A DNA stretch of 57,297 nucleotides from Gammaproteobacteria bacterium (GTDB lineage Bacteria > Pseudomonadota > Gammaproteobacteria > Steroidobacterales > Steroidobacteraceae). Position 1 is the stretch's first letter; each line of letters starts with the position of its first letter. The translations under genes and the position numbers were made by a program. The notes below the pieces were generated by a model, which did no database searches, was not told the DNA's origin, and saw nothing but the letters and a program-made list of their open reading frames with translations. This document shows, piece after piece, positions 51,142 through 57,297 of the stretch. The stretch spans positions 88,435-145,731 of the forward strand of contig PLET01000113.1 in the NCBI GenBank assembly GCA_003137095.1, in the 5' to 3' direction.

Positions 51142-51995
51142 TTCGTGACCTCGAGTGTTGTCGCGGCAACTTCGGTTTCGGCTGCAGGCGGAACATATCC
51201 GCAATGAATGCAGCGCTCGCGGGGGGTATGGACGAGCTTGGCGCAGCCTGCGGCCGGGTCGGCACTTCGGAATTGGTGCCATGCCGCGGCAACCTGCATG
51301 CCGAGAACCGGCGCCGTGAAATAGATCCACATACCCGTCCACACTCCGGCTGGGAAGGCGGACGCAAATGAACGTGCCGGATTCATGCTCATCCCCGACA
51401 ACGGTGCCTCGATCGCAATGTAAATCGCGACCAGCGCTCCGGCGCAGAATCCGGTGAACTTGACCCAACGCGGATGATTGGACAGGGTCAGAATTACCCC
51501 CATCAATAGCGCAGAGATTAGAAACTCCGCGGCGAACGCGCCGCCAACGCCCAAGGTACCCGGCGAAGTGACGACGTATTCGACCGGTGGAGTGGTAAAG
51601 GCATCTCGCAGCAGCGCAACCGTCAGCATGACGCCGAGAACCCCTCCCATGAATTGCGCGAGAATGTAAAAGATCGTGTCCCAGCCGGCTACTTTCCCCA
51701 ATCGCCAAAAGGTCAGCGTGACCGCAGGGTTCATGTGGGCTCCCGAGCGCTTGCCCCAGGGAGAATAGATCAGGCCCACCGCGGTCAGGCCCATCGCGAT
51801 TCCGACCAGCACACGGCGCGCCACCGCGTCGTGAATCCCCAGATACGCGGGCGAGGCGGGGTGTTCGAATAGCGTCGAAAAGATGCCGGCCGATATCATG
51901 AAAATGCCGAGCGCCCAGGCCTCGATCAAGTATTCCGGCCAGTGCGCGCGCAGCGCATCCCAGGCTCTCAAACCGCCGTTGATTGCCGACATCAT
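51138..51995 (-). CDS. MIP/aquaporin family channel with Cys-containing C-terminal tail
   Basis: A 285-residue channel. Six helices and two half-helices with NPA motifs (Asn89-Pro-Ala in HMNPAVTLTF, Asn205-Pro-Ala-Arg208 in SMNPARSFAS) define the aquaporin fold. The Arg after the second NPA is the usual selectivity residue. An unusual cytoplasmic tail follows, with Cys251, His256, Cys262 and Cys265 (CIHCGY), which may bind metal or be redox-active. ATG 51995 follows GGGGGG and overlaps the SDR stop by four bases; another ATG lies at 51992. Water, glycerol or another small neutral solute could pass. Confidence 0.88.
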   Translation of the reverse strand: MMSAINGGLRAWDALRAHWPEYLIEAWALGIFMISAGIFSTLFEHPASPAYLGIHDAVARRVLVGIAMGLTAVGLIYSPWGKRSGAHMNPAVTLTFWRLGKVAGWDTIFYILAQFMGGVLGVMLTVALLRDAFTTPPVEYVVTSPGTLGVGGAFAAEFLISALLMGVILTLSNHPRWVKFTGFCAGALVAIYIAIEAPLSGMSMNPARSFASAFPAGVWTGMWIYFTAPVLGMQVAAAWHQFRSADPAAGCAKLVHTPRERCIHCGYVPPAAETEVAATTLEVTK

Positions 51996-52852
51996 CCCCC
52001 CGTCTCGAACCCCGGATAGAGCGTCATGCCGCCATCGACGAACAAGCTGATGCCATGCACGTAGTCGGCGTAATCGGAGGCCAACCATACCGCAGCGCGG
52101 CCAATCTCGTCAGCCTCGCCGATGCGCTTGTAAGGAATGAGCTTCAGCAGTTCTTCGTACGCCTCCTTGGTTCCCCACGCCTCCATGTTGATCGGCGTTC
52201 GAATCGCACCGGGACAAATACTATTCACCCTGATTCGGTAAGGTGCCACCTCCTGGGCCAGACTCTTCATCATCAGCATGACTCCGCCCTTCGATGCGGC
52301 GTAATTGACATGTCCCGCCCAGGGAATCACCTCGTGGACCGAGCTGATGCAGAGAATTTTACCGGCGGCGCAGGACACCTGGGGAATGACGCCGCGGCGT
52401 TTGAATTCGCGCACCGCTTCGCGCGAACACAGGAATTGCCCGGTGAGGTTGACACCGATGACCTTGTTCCATTGCGCAAGCGTCAAGTTCTCGAAGGCGG
52501 CATCCTGTTGCAAGCCTGCGTTGTTGACCACGATATCGACGCTGCCGAAGGCCTCGATCGTCTTCCTGAACATGTCTTGAACCTGCGATTCGTCGGACAC
52601 GTCGGCGCGAATAGCGAGCGCGCGAACGCCGCCCGTACGTATCTGCGCGGCAACCTCCTCGGCCGTATCGGTGCCGGACACGTAGTTGACGACGACGTCT
52701 GCTCCCGCCTGGCCGAGCGCGAGCGCGATCGCGCGGCCGATCCCGCTGCCCGCCCCCGTGACGATTGCCCTCTGTCCCTGCAGCATGTGCTGCGGCGGGC
52801 ATTTCGGCATGACCGGACTCGGCAGGTAACTGGATTGCACTGAATTTTCCAT
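51992..52852 (-). CDS. Short-chain dehydrogenase (glucose 1-dehydrogenase-like SDR)
   Basis: A 286-residue classical SDR. The cofactor site VTGAGSGIGRAIAL is near residue 31, NNAG follows, then the catalytic Ser (CISSVHE) and Tyr-Lys (VNYAASKGG). The end, LFVDGGMTLYPGF, matches glucose 1-dehydrogenase-like SDRs. ATG 52852 gives an N-terminal extension of about 25 residues before the Rossmann fold. It lies 26 bases after the GH63-like gene, so glucose released by that enzyme may be the substrate, which is inference. Confidence 0.9.
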   Translation of the reverse strand: MENSVQSSYLPSPVMPKCPPQHMLQGQRAIVTGAGSGIGRAIALALGQAGADVVVNYVSGTDTAEEVAAQIRTGGVRALAIRADVSDESQVQDMFRKTIEAFGSVDIVVNNAGLQQDAAFENLTLAQWNKVIGVNLTGQFLCSREAVREFKRRGVIPQVSCAAGKILCISSVHEVIPWAGHVNYAASKGGVMLMMKSLAQEVAPYRIRVNSICPGAIRTPINMEAWGTKEAYEELLKLIPYKRIGEADEIGRAAVWLASDYADYVHGISLFVDGGMTLYPGFETGG

Positions 52853-52878
52853 TGAATCGGCTCCGGAGGTGGTGTGCT

Positions 52879-55521
52879 TCAATTCTGCGACCGTTGCCGC
52901 GGCTGTAATAGCTTGGCTACCAACCCGGTCCAGCCCGTCTGGTGGGACGCGCCGACGCCGCGGCCCGTGTCGCCGTGAAAATACTCGAAGAACAGCAGAT
53001 GATCTCGAAAATTCGGGTCGTCCTGCAGGCGCGGATACTGGCCGAAGACGGGACGTTTGCCCTGATCGTCTCTCAGGAATATCCGGGTCAGGCGTGTGCC
53101 GATCTCGCGCGCAGCGTCGTCGATCGAGACGAAATTTCCGCTTCCCGTCGGACACTCGATCCGGAATTCATCGCCGTAGTAGTGATGAAATTTTTGCAGC
53201 GACTCGATCAGCAGGTAATTGACCGGGAACCAGATCGGACCTCGCCAATTCGAATTTCCACCGAACAGCCCGGAATCGGATTCCGCCGGCAGGTAGCGGA
53301 CGTTCAGATCCATGTCGTGCACCCGGTAGACGTAGGGTTGGCGATCGTGGTGCTTTGAGATGGCCCGGATCCCGTAATCGGACAGAAATTCTGTTTCGTC
53401 GAGCATGCGCTTCAGGATCCGCTTCATCCGATGGCCGCGAAGCAGAGAAAGCAGGCGACGCTTGCCTCGCCCTTCCTCATTCCAGTGCGACACCAGCGAC
53501 GCGAGTTCGGGTCGATATTTGAGAAACCATTCCAGCCGGCGCTTGAAGTCAGGAACCTTGTCGAGCAGTTCCGGCTCCAGCGTTTCCACCGCGAACAGTG
53601 GGATCAAACCCACCATCGAGCGTACTTTGAGTGGAGTCATTGTGCCGTCGGGCAGATGCAGAACATCGTAGAAGAACTTGTCGCCGTCGTCCAACAGGCC
53701 GATGCCGGATTCCCCGACATTACTCATTGCTTCCGCGATGTGCAAAAAATGCTCGAAGAATTTGGTCGCGACGTCCTCGTAGACCGGATTGGTTTGGGCG
53801 AGCTCCAGCGCGATGCGCATCAGGTTCAGCGAATACATCGCCATCCAGCTCGTGCCGTCGGCCTGATCGATATGACCCCCGGTGGGCAGTTGCGCGCTCC
53901 GGTCGAAGACACCGATATTGTCAAGACCGAGGAATCCCCCCTGAAAGACATTGCGCCCCTCGGCGTCCTTGCGATTCACCCACCAAGTGAAATTCAACAT
54001 CAACTTGTGGAACACCCTCTCGAGGAAGGCGAGATCGCCTCGGCCGCCGTGTTCCTTTCGATCCATTTGGTACACGCGCCAAGTCGCCCACGCGTGCACC
54101 GGCGGATTCACGTCGCCGAAGGCCCATTCATAGGCCGGCATCTGGCCATTCGGGTGCATGTACCATTCGCGCGTCAGCAGGACGAGTTGATCCTTTGCGA
54201 ATTGCGTATCGACGAGCGCGAATGCGATGGCGTGAAACGCGAGATCCCAGGCTGCGTACCAGGGGTACTCCCACTTATCCGGCATCGAGATGACGTCGGC
54301 GTTATTAAGATGCATCCATTCCCGGTTCCGACCGCGGCGCCGCTCGCCTGGCGGCGGATATTGCCCCGGATCACCCTTGATCCATTCGGGAATATCGAAA
54401 TAAAAGTACTGCTTGCTCCAGATCATTCCGGCGAGCGCCTGGCGCTGAACGAGCCTGGCATCCGGAAGCTCGATATCGCGCTGCAGTTCCGCGAAGAACT
54501 CATCAGCCTCGGCGATGCGCCGATCCAACATCGCGTCGAATCCCTCAAAAGGCTCCGGCAATTCGGCGCGCGACAGCCGTAACTGCACGGTAACTGCCTC
54601 GTATGCGGCTACGTCAAAGATAAAATGCGCGGCGGCCTTGGTGCCTTCTCCGTTTGCAGCGACCGCCTCGGATCGCCCGTTGATCAGGAATTCGTGGAAG
54701 CCGTCTTTGAAAGGTCCCGCGGATTTCGCCGCATAGAGTTTTGGAGTATTGGTTTCGTTCTCCGTCAACAGCCACGAAGGTCCGCGGCCCGCCGAATCGC
54801 GGGCGTAGCAGCGATAAGTACCCAAGTCTTCATGATCCACGACAATCGCGCCGCCCTGCAATCGCATTCTGGGCTTGTGCTCGCCCGGTTTCCAGCTCCA
54901 GGTGTTGCGAAATACCAGTTGTGGCAGCAGATGTAAGGGTGCCGCGGCGTCGCCGCGATTGCAGGCGGTGATCCGCATCCGTACATCGTCGGGAGCGGCT
55001 TGCGCGTATTCCACGTACACGTCGAAGTAACGGTCGCCCTGAAAGGCTCCGGTATCCAGCAGTTCATATTCCGGGGCCTCGTTTCCGCGCCGACGGTTCT
55101 CCGCAACCAGATCCGCATATGGAAAGGCCACCTGCGGGTACTTGTAAAGCATCTTCAGATAGGAGTTCGTCGGGGTTGCGTCCAGATAATAATAGAACTC
55201 CTTGACGTCTTCACCATGATTCCCCTCGCTGTTGGTGAGACCGAACAGGCGCTCCTTCAAAATGGCGTCACGTTCGTTCCAGAGGGCGAGTGACAGGCAA
55301 AGCAGTTGTTTGTCATCCGAAAACCCCGCGATGCCATCCTCGCCCCAGCGGTAGGCACGGCTCCGCGCGTGATCGTGGGGAAAATATTCCCAGGCATTGC
55401 CATGGGGACTGTAATCCTCGCGGACGGTGCCCCACTGCCGTTCGCTCAAATAGGGACCCCATTTCTTCCACGCGGGCGGCCCGGACCGGCATTCGGCGAG
55501 CCGTTGTCCTTCGGTACTCAT
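52879..55521 (-). CDS. GH63-like glucosidase ((alpha/alpha)6 MGH1-type glycoside hydrolase)
   Basis: An 880-residue cytoplasmic protein from ATG 55521 (GAGGAG upstream). The N-terminal half is beta-rich (WGTVREDYSPHGNAWEYFPH near the start). The C-terminal half (from about residue 400) is the (alpha/alpha)6 barrel of GH63 and mannosylglycerate-hydrolase-like enzymes, with WDLAFHAIAFALVDTQFAK, FGDVNPPVHAWATWRVY, LDNIGVFDRS and NSNWRGPIWFPVNYLLIESL blocks. Likely substrates are alpha-glucosides such as glucosylglycerate or glucosylglycerol. It heads a tight five-gene operon with SDR, aquaporin-like, GMC and VOC genes, which suggests metabolism of a compatible solute or alpha-glucoside. Confidence 0.88.
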   Translation of the reverse strand: MSTEGQRLAECRSGPPAWKKWGPYLSERQWGTVREDYSPHGNAWEYFPHDHARSRAYRWGEDGIAGFSDDKQLLCLSLALWNERDAILKERLFGLTNSEGNHGEDVKEFYYYLDATPTNSYLKMLYKYPQVAFPYADLVAENRRRGNEAPEYELLDTGAFQGDRYFDVYVEYAQAAPDDVRMRITACNRGDAAAPLHLLPQLVFRNTWSWKPGEHKPRMRLQGGAIVVDHEDLGTYRCYARDSAGRGPSWLLTENETNTPKLYAAKSAGPFKDGFHEFLINGRSEAVAANGEGTKAAAHFIFDVAAYEAVTVQLRLSRAELPEPFEGFDAMLDRRIAEADEFFAELQRDIELPDARLVQRQALAGMIWSKQYFYFDIPEWIKGDPGQYPPPGERRRGRNREWMHLNNADVISMPDKWEYPWYAAWDLAFHAIAFALVDTQFAKDQLVLLTREWYMHPNGQMPAYEWAFGDVNPPVHAWATWRVYQMDRKEHGGRGDLAFLERVFHKLMLNFTWWVNRKDAEGRNVFQGGFLGLDNIGVFDRSAQLPTGGHIDQADGTSWMAMYSLNLMRIALELAQTNPVYEDVATKFFEHFLHIAEAMSNVGESGIGLLDDGDKFFYDVLHLPDGTMTPLKVRSMVGLIPLFAVETLEPELLDKVPDFKRRLEWFLKYRPELASLVSHWNEEGRGKRRLLSLLRGHRMKRILKRMLDETEFLSDYGIRAISKHHDRQPYVYRVHDMDLNVRYLPAESDSGLFGGNSNWRGPIWFPVNYLLIESLQKFHHYYGDEFRIECPTGSGNFVSIDDAAREIGTRLTRIFLRDDQGKRPVFGQYPRLQDDPNFRDHLLFFEYFHGDTGRGVGASHQTGWTGLVAKLLQPRQRSQN

Positions 55522-55576
55522 CGGTCGACTCCTCGGCTCCTCGGTTGATGCTGATAAGACCCGGCACCGCTTGGAG

Positions 55577-55605
55577 TTATTACTGTTGAGAGAGATTAAT
55601 TCGAA
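55577..55605 (-). promoter_or_regulatory. Possible promoter of the GH63-SDR-MIP-GMC-VOC operon
   Basis: Reading the minus strand, TTCGAA (55605-55600) and TAATAA (55582-55577) are 17 bases apart, about 55 bases before the GH63 start. Each hexamer matches consensus at about three positions, so the call is weak. Confidence 0.25.
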
Positions 55606-55625
55606 GCGCCCTGTTATCGCCGCTA

Positions 55626-55889
55626 TCAATCTTCAAGAATAGCCAAGGCGATCAACCGTGCCGCCCGTTCTTGCTCGCGCGCAAGCCAAACCCATGACCA
55701 GTGGTGTAATGCCTTCGATCTACCCTCGGAATCGGCGTAGCTCAACTGTTTGACGTTCAAGCGGACGGTCCCATAGATGCGAAGCTCCGCACTGGACTCA
55801 TTGACTACAGCGGCGTCCAACTTGTCCGAAGACGGCCAAGTTGTCGAACCGGCTTTTTGTCTGTCGGCGGTTCGAATGGCGTTGATCAA
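55626..55889 (-). other. Doubtful 87-codon open frame, possibly a gene remnant
   Basis: An 87-codon minus-strand frame without a good ribosome site. The last ~50 codons (LRIYGTVRLNVKQLSYADSE, then LAREQERAARLIALAILED) look protein-like, but the first third runs through one copy of the 41-bp repeat and is unlikely to be native coding sequence. No family recognised. Confidence 0.25.
55811..55851 (+). repeat. 41-bp direct repeat, copy 1
   Basis: Identical over 41 bases to 56005-56045. Each copy has an internal inverted repeat (CAACTTG / CAAGTTG) able to form a hairpin. This copy is followed by a second stem, TCGAACCG with CGGTTCGA, across a T-rich loop. Confidence 0.9.
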
Positions 55890-56004
55890 GCCATTTGACT
55901 TTGGCAGCCGATAAAGTTACTCGAGGTTACGCGCGCCCGGACGGATTGCTCGCGGCTGCGCCGCTCCTCCTCCGCTTCGCTGCGGACCGCCGCCGCTGAC
56001 GCGC

Positions 56005-56045
56005 CGGCGTCCAACTTGTCCGAAGACGGCCAAGTTGTCGAACCG
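56005..56045 (+). repeat. 41-bp direct repeat, copy 2
   Basis: Second perfect copy, 194 bp downstream of the first in the same direction. It ends exactly where a 12-bp inverted-repeat arm begins (56046). Confidence 0.9.
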
Positions 56046-56297
56046 CCGACCACCTGGTTCGAAGTTCGAGGGATCTCAGCTTTGGGAAATCTCGGGTTTT
56101 ACAACTGATTGATTTTTATTAATTTTGCTCGTGGGGTGTCCGTTGCAAAATCACCCAAAAGCACGACAAAGCACCACTGAGTCGCGCAATATTCACGCAA
56201 CCACCTGGCTTTTTTCTAGACAGGTGGTTGGGTTTTTTGCGTAAGTTCGCGCGTTCAGGCGAGGCCCCGGCAGGCCCATTTCAGGCCAGGTGGTCGG
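56046..56297. other. 252-bp segment bounded by perfect 12-bp inverted repeats
   Basis: CCGACCACCTGG at 56046-56057 is mirrored by CCAGGTGGTCGG at 56286-56297. The interior is noticeably AT-richer than the genome and holds the hairpin at 56198-56238. There is no coding frame. No target-site duplication is evident, so a small non-autonomous mobile element is possible but unproven. Together with 55890-56045 and 56298-56438 this makes a gene-free stretch of about 550 bp. Confidence 0.5.
56198..56238 (+). terminator. Strong hairpin with T-tract (rho-independent terminator-like)
   Basis: A perfect ten-base stem, CAACCACCTG (56198-56207) with CAGGTGGTTG (56221-56230), is followed by GG and six T residues (56233-56238). 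The outer bases ACGCAA and TTGCGT extend the symmetry around the T-tract. It would end plus-strand transcription, insulating the toxin-antitoxin operon, although no plus-strand gene precedes it. Confidence 0.6.
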
Positions 56298-56438
56298 GAC
56301 TTTGCGGGACTGGCGCTGTTCGTGGAGGCCCGGCGCCGAATGGACATTCCCGCAGCGCGCCACTGGCCTGCCTATCGGTCTCCAGTTGCTGAAACCATGG
56401 CCACTACGTCATTACCCAAGATTTGGCGGGTATATCCG

Positions 56439-56467
56439 TTGTCCGTACATTGTACGGGTGTTAGAAT
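56439..56467 (+). promoter_or_regulatory. Promoter and palindromic operator of the tacAT operon
   Basis: TTGTCC (-35, 56439-56444) and TAGAAT (-10, 56462-56467) have 17-base spacing. A perfect 15-bp palindrome, CCGTACATTGTACGG (56443-56457), covers the -35 end and most of the spacer. This is the expected place for autorepression by the ribbon-helix-helix antitoxin encoded 36 bases downstream. Confidence 0.7.
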
Positions 56468-56502
56468 CCGACTCTGGTAGACCCGAATTTGGAGTAGTGA
56501 GA

Positions 56503-56781
56503 ATGCGCAACTCAGTAAAGCGCCGGGAAGATCGGCTGGAAGTCAGATTGACGCCCAAGGCAAAATCGATGCTGAAGCGCGCCGCCTCGGTCGAACGCAA
56601 GACAGTGAGTGCGTTCATTCTCGACAAGGGCCTCGAGGCGGCGGCGGAAACCCTCGCCGATCGCCGCGAGTTTCGCCTGAATGCCAAACAGTACGACGCA
56701 TTTGCTGCCGCGCTCGATCGACCATCAAAGCCACTTCAGCGGCTGGAAAGGCTTCTAAAAACTCCCAGCGTCATTGAGTGA
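56503..56781 (+). CDS. tacA: DUF1778/TacA-type ribbon-helix-helix antitoxin
   Basis: A 92-residue antitoxin from ATG 56503, GGAG eight bases upstream. Residues about 8-45 (REDRLEVRLTPKAKSMLKRA, VERKTVSAFIL) form the ribbon-helix-helix DNA-binding part of DUF1778 proteins. The C-terminal half (RREFRLNAKQYDAFAAALDR) is the toxin-neutralising segment. It overlaps the toxin gene by four bases. It should bind the palindrome in its promoter and repress the operon. Confidence 0.93.
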   Translation: MRNSVKRREDRLEVRLTPKAKSMLKRAASVERKTVSAFILDKGLEAAAETLADRREFRLNAKQYDAFAAALDRPSKPLQRLERLLKTPSVIE

Positions 56782-57281
56782 ACGAGGCCTGGACCATAGA
56801 AAAGCTGCGACGCGAACACGCACTCGACAGCTTTGATTGTGGTAAGGAAGATCTCAATCGCTTCCTGAAACGCCAGACGTGGAATAGCCAACAGGCGCAC
56901 AGCGCGCAAACCTACGTTCTAGTCAGGGATCTTACCGTGCACGGCTACTACAGCCTCGCGGCCGGTTCGATCAGCCACGACGAGGCTACTGAACGCACCA
57001 GGAAGGGCCTTGCGCGACATCCAATTCCGGTCATCCTTCTCGCACGCCTTGCCGTCGATAATTCGCTTCATGGCAGAGGGTTCGGCCCGGCTCTTCTAAA
57101 GGACGCGCTATTGCGGGTAGCGGAAGCGGCCGATACGATCGGCGCGCGGGCGTTGCTGGTGCACGCAAAAGATGAAGACGCAAAAGGCTTCTACGAGCAA
57201 TTCAACTTTGAGCCAAGTCCGAGCGATCCATACCATCTGCTGCTCATCATGAAAGACTTGAAGCGTATCGTGGGGCGCTAG
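56778..57281 (+). CDS. tacT: TacT-type GNAT toxin
   Basis: A 167-residue acetyltransferase toxin starting at GTG 56778. It begins with the TacT pattern of L-R-x-E-H-x-x-x-F-D-C-G at the N-terminus. The acetyl-CoA loop LHGRGFGPALLKDALLRV (R/Q-x-x-G-x-G/A) is intact, as is the catalytic-region Tyr in KGFYEQFNFEPSP. TacT proteins acetylate the amino group of charged tRNAs and block translation. The family assignment is strong; which tRNAs it acts on is unknown. Confidence 0.93.
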   Translation: MNEAWTIEKLRREHALDSFDCGKEDLNRFLKRQTWNSQQAHSAQTYVLVRDLTVHGYYSLAAGSISHDEATERTRKGLARHPIPVILLARLAVDNSLHGRGFGPALLKDALLRVAEAADTIGARALLVHAKDEDAKGFYEQFNFEPSPSDPYHLLLIMKDLKRIVGR

Positions 57282-57297
57282 GGAAGCTCTGCACAGG

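Noticed and set aside
55861..55884. tRNA-like GGTTCGAAT segment
   Set aside because: No acceptor or anticodon stems can be folded around it; it is explained by inverted repeats with the 41-bp element.

Overview
The window is GC-rich (roughly two thirds G+C) and densely coded, with short Shine-Dalgarno-led genes, frequent ATGA/GTGA start-stop overlaps and many GTG starts. The gene content suggests an environmental aerobic Pseudomonadota chromosome, probably a gammaproteobacterium of the Steroidobacterales/Nevskiales kind. That placement is an inference from content, since no rRNA or other phylogenetic marker is present. I found no tRNA, rRNA, CRISPR array, insertion sequence or integrase.

Layout, left to right. 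(1) 1-6568, minus strand: a hyf/ehr-type membrane complex operon, hyfB-C-E-F-G, with hyfG running off the left edge. The HyfG-like subunit lacks the N-terminal CxxC that binds NiFe, so this looks like a complex I/hydrogenase-4-related complex that is not a hydrogenase. A type II NADH dehydrogenase is divergent from it, 30 bp away. (2) 7.9-12.7 kb: cyclopropane fatty acid synthase, a P-type proton ATPase and a PPK2 polyphosphate kinase. (3) 12.8-18.9 kb: maleylacetate reductase plus hydroxyquinol/catechol dioxygenase (aromatic lower pathway), then a cytochrome c-sugar dehydrogenase fusion, a TMEM175-like channel, gluconokinase and gluconate permease (periplasmic sugar oxidation and gluconate use). 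(4) 18.9-24.4 kb: a TAT-exported dienelactone hydrolase-like protein, two paralogous secreted proteins of unknown function flanking an MBL-fold protein with a degenerate metal site, an SRPBCC-GyrI-like fusion and an exported MsrA. (5) 24.5-29.6 kb: NCS1 permease, M20 carbamoyl-amino-acid hydrolase and DDAH/arginine-deiminase-like enzyme (a likely catabolic operon for a ureido or guanidino compound), then MscS and HdeD-like membrane proteins.

(6) 29.6-34.1 kb: a stress set with a DUF2934 protein, APH-like/P-loop fusion, UspA, eRF1-like protein and a FixJ-type regulator with a soluble histidine kinase lacking a sensor domain. (7) 34.4-46.5 kb: oleate hydratase, slipin, GNAT, Nudix, several proteins of unknown function (one a possible GH12-like secreted hydrolase, one a truncated propeller fragment), a large UPF0182 membrane protein, an EamA half-transporter and a 7Fe-type ferredoxin, ending in a 750-bp stretch without a confident gene. 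(8) 46.5-55.6 kb: a fusion of two DoxX-like membrane units to a type II NADH dehydrogenase, facing a compact five-gene minus-strand operon of GH63-like glucosidase, SDR, aquaporin-like channel with a Cys tail, GMC oxidoreductase and a two-domain VOC protein. (9) 55.6-57.3 kb: a repeat- and hairpin-rich, more AT-rich junction, then a TacA/TacT-type toxin-antitoxin pair with a palindromic operator between -35 and -10.

The most unusual material is the hydrogenase-like complex without the NiFe site, the GH63-SDR-aquaporin-GMC-VOC operon, the DoxX-NDH-2 fusion, the paralogous secreted pair around a degenerate MBL protein, and the permease-M20-DDAH operon. None of the functions proposed for these sets has been tested; they rest on family recognition and gene order.
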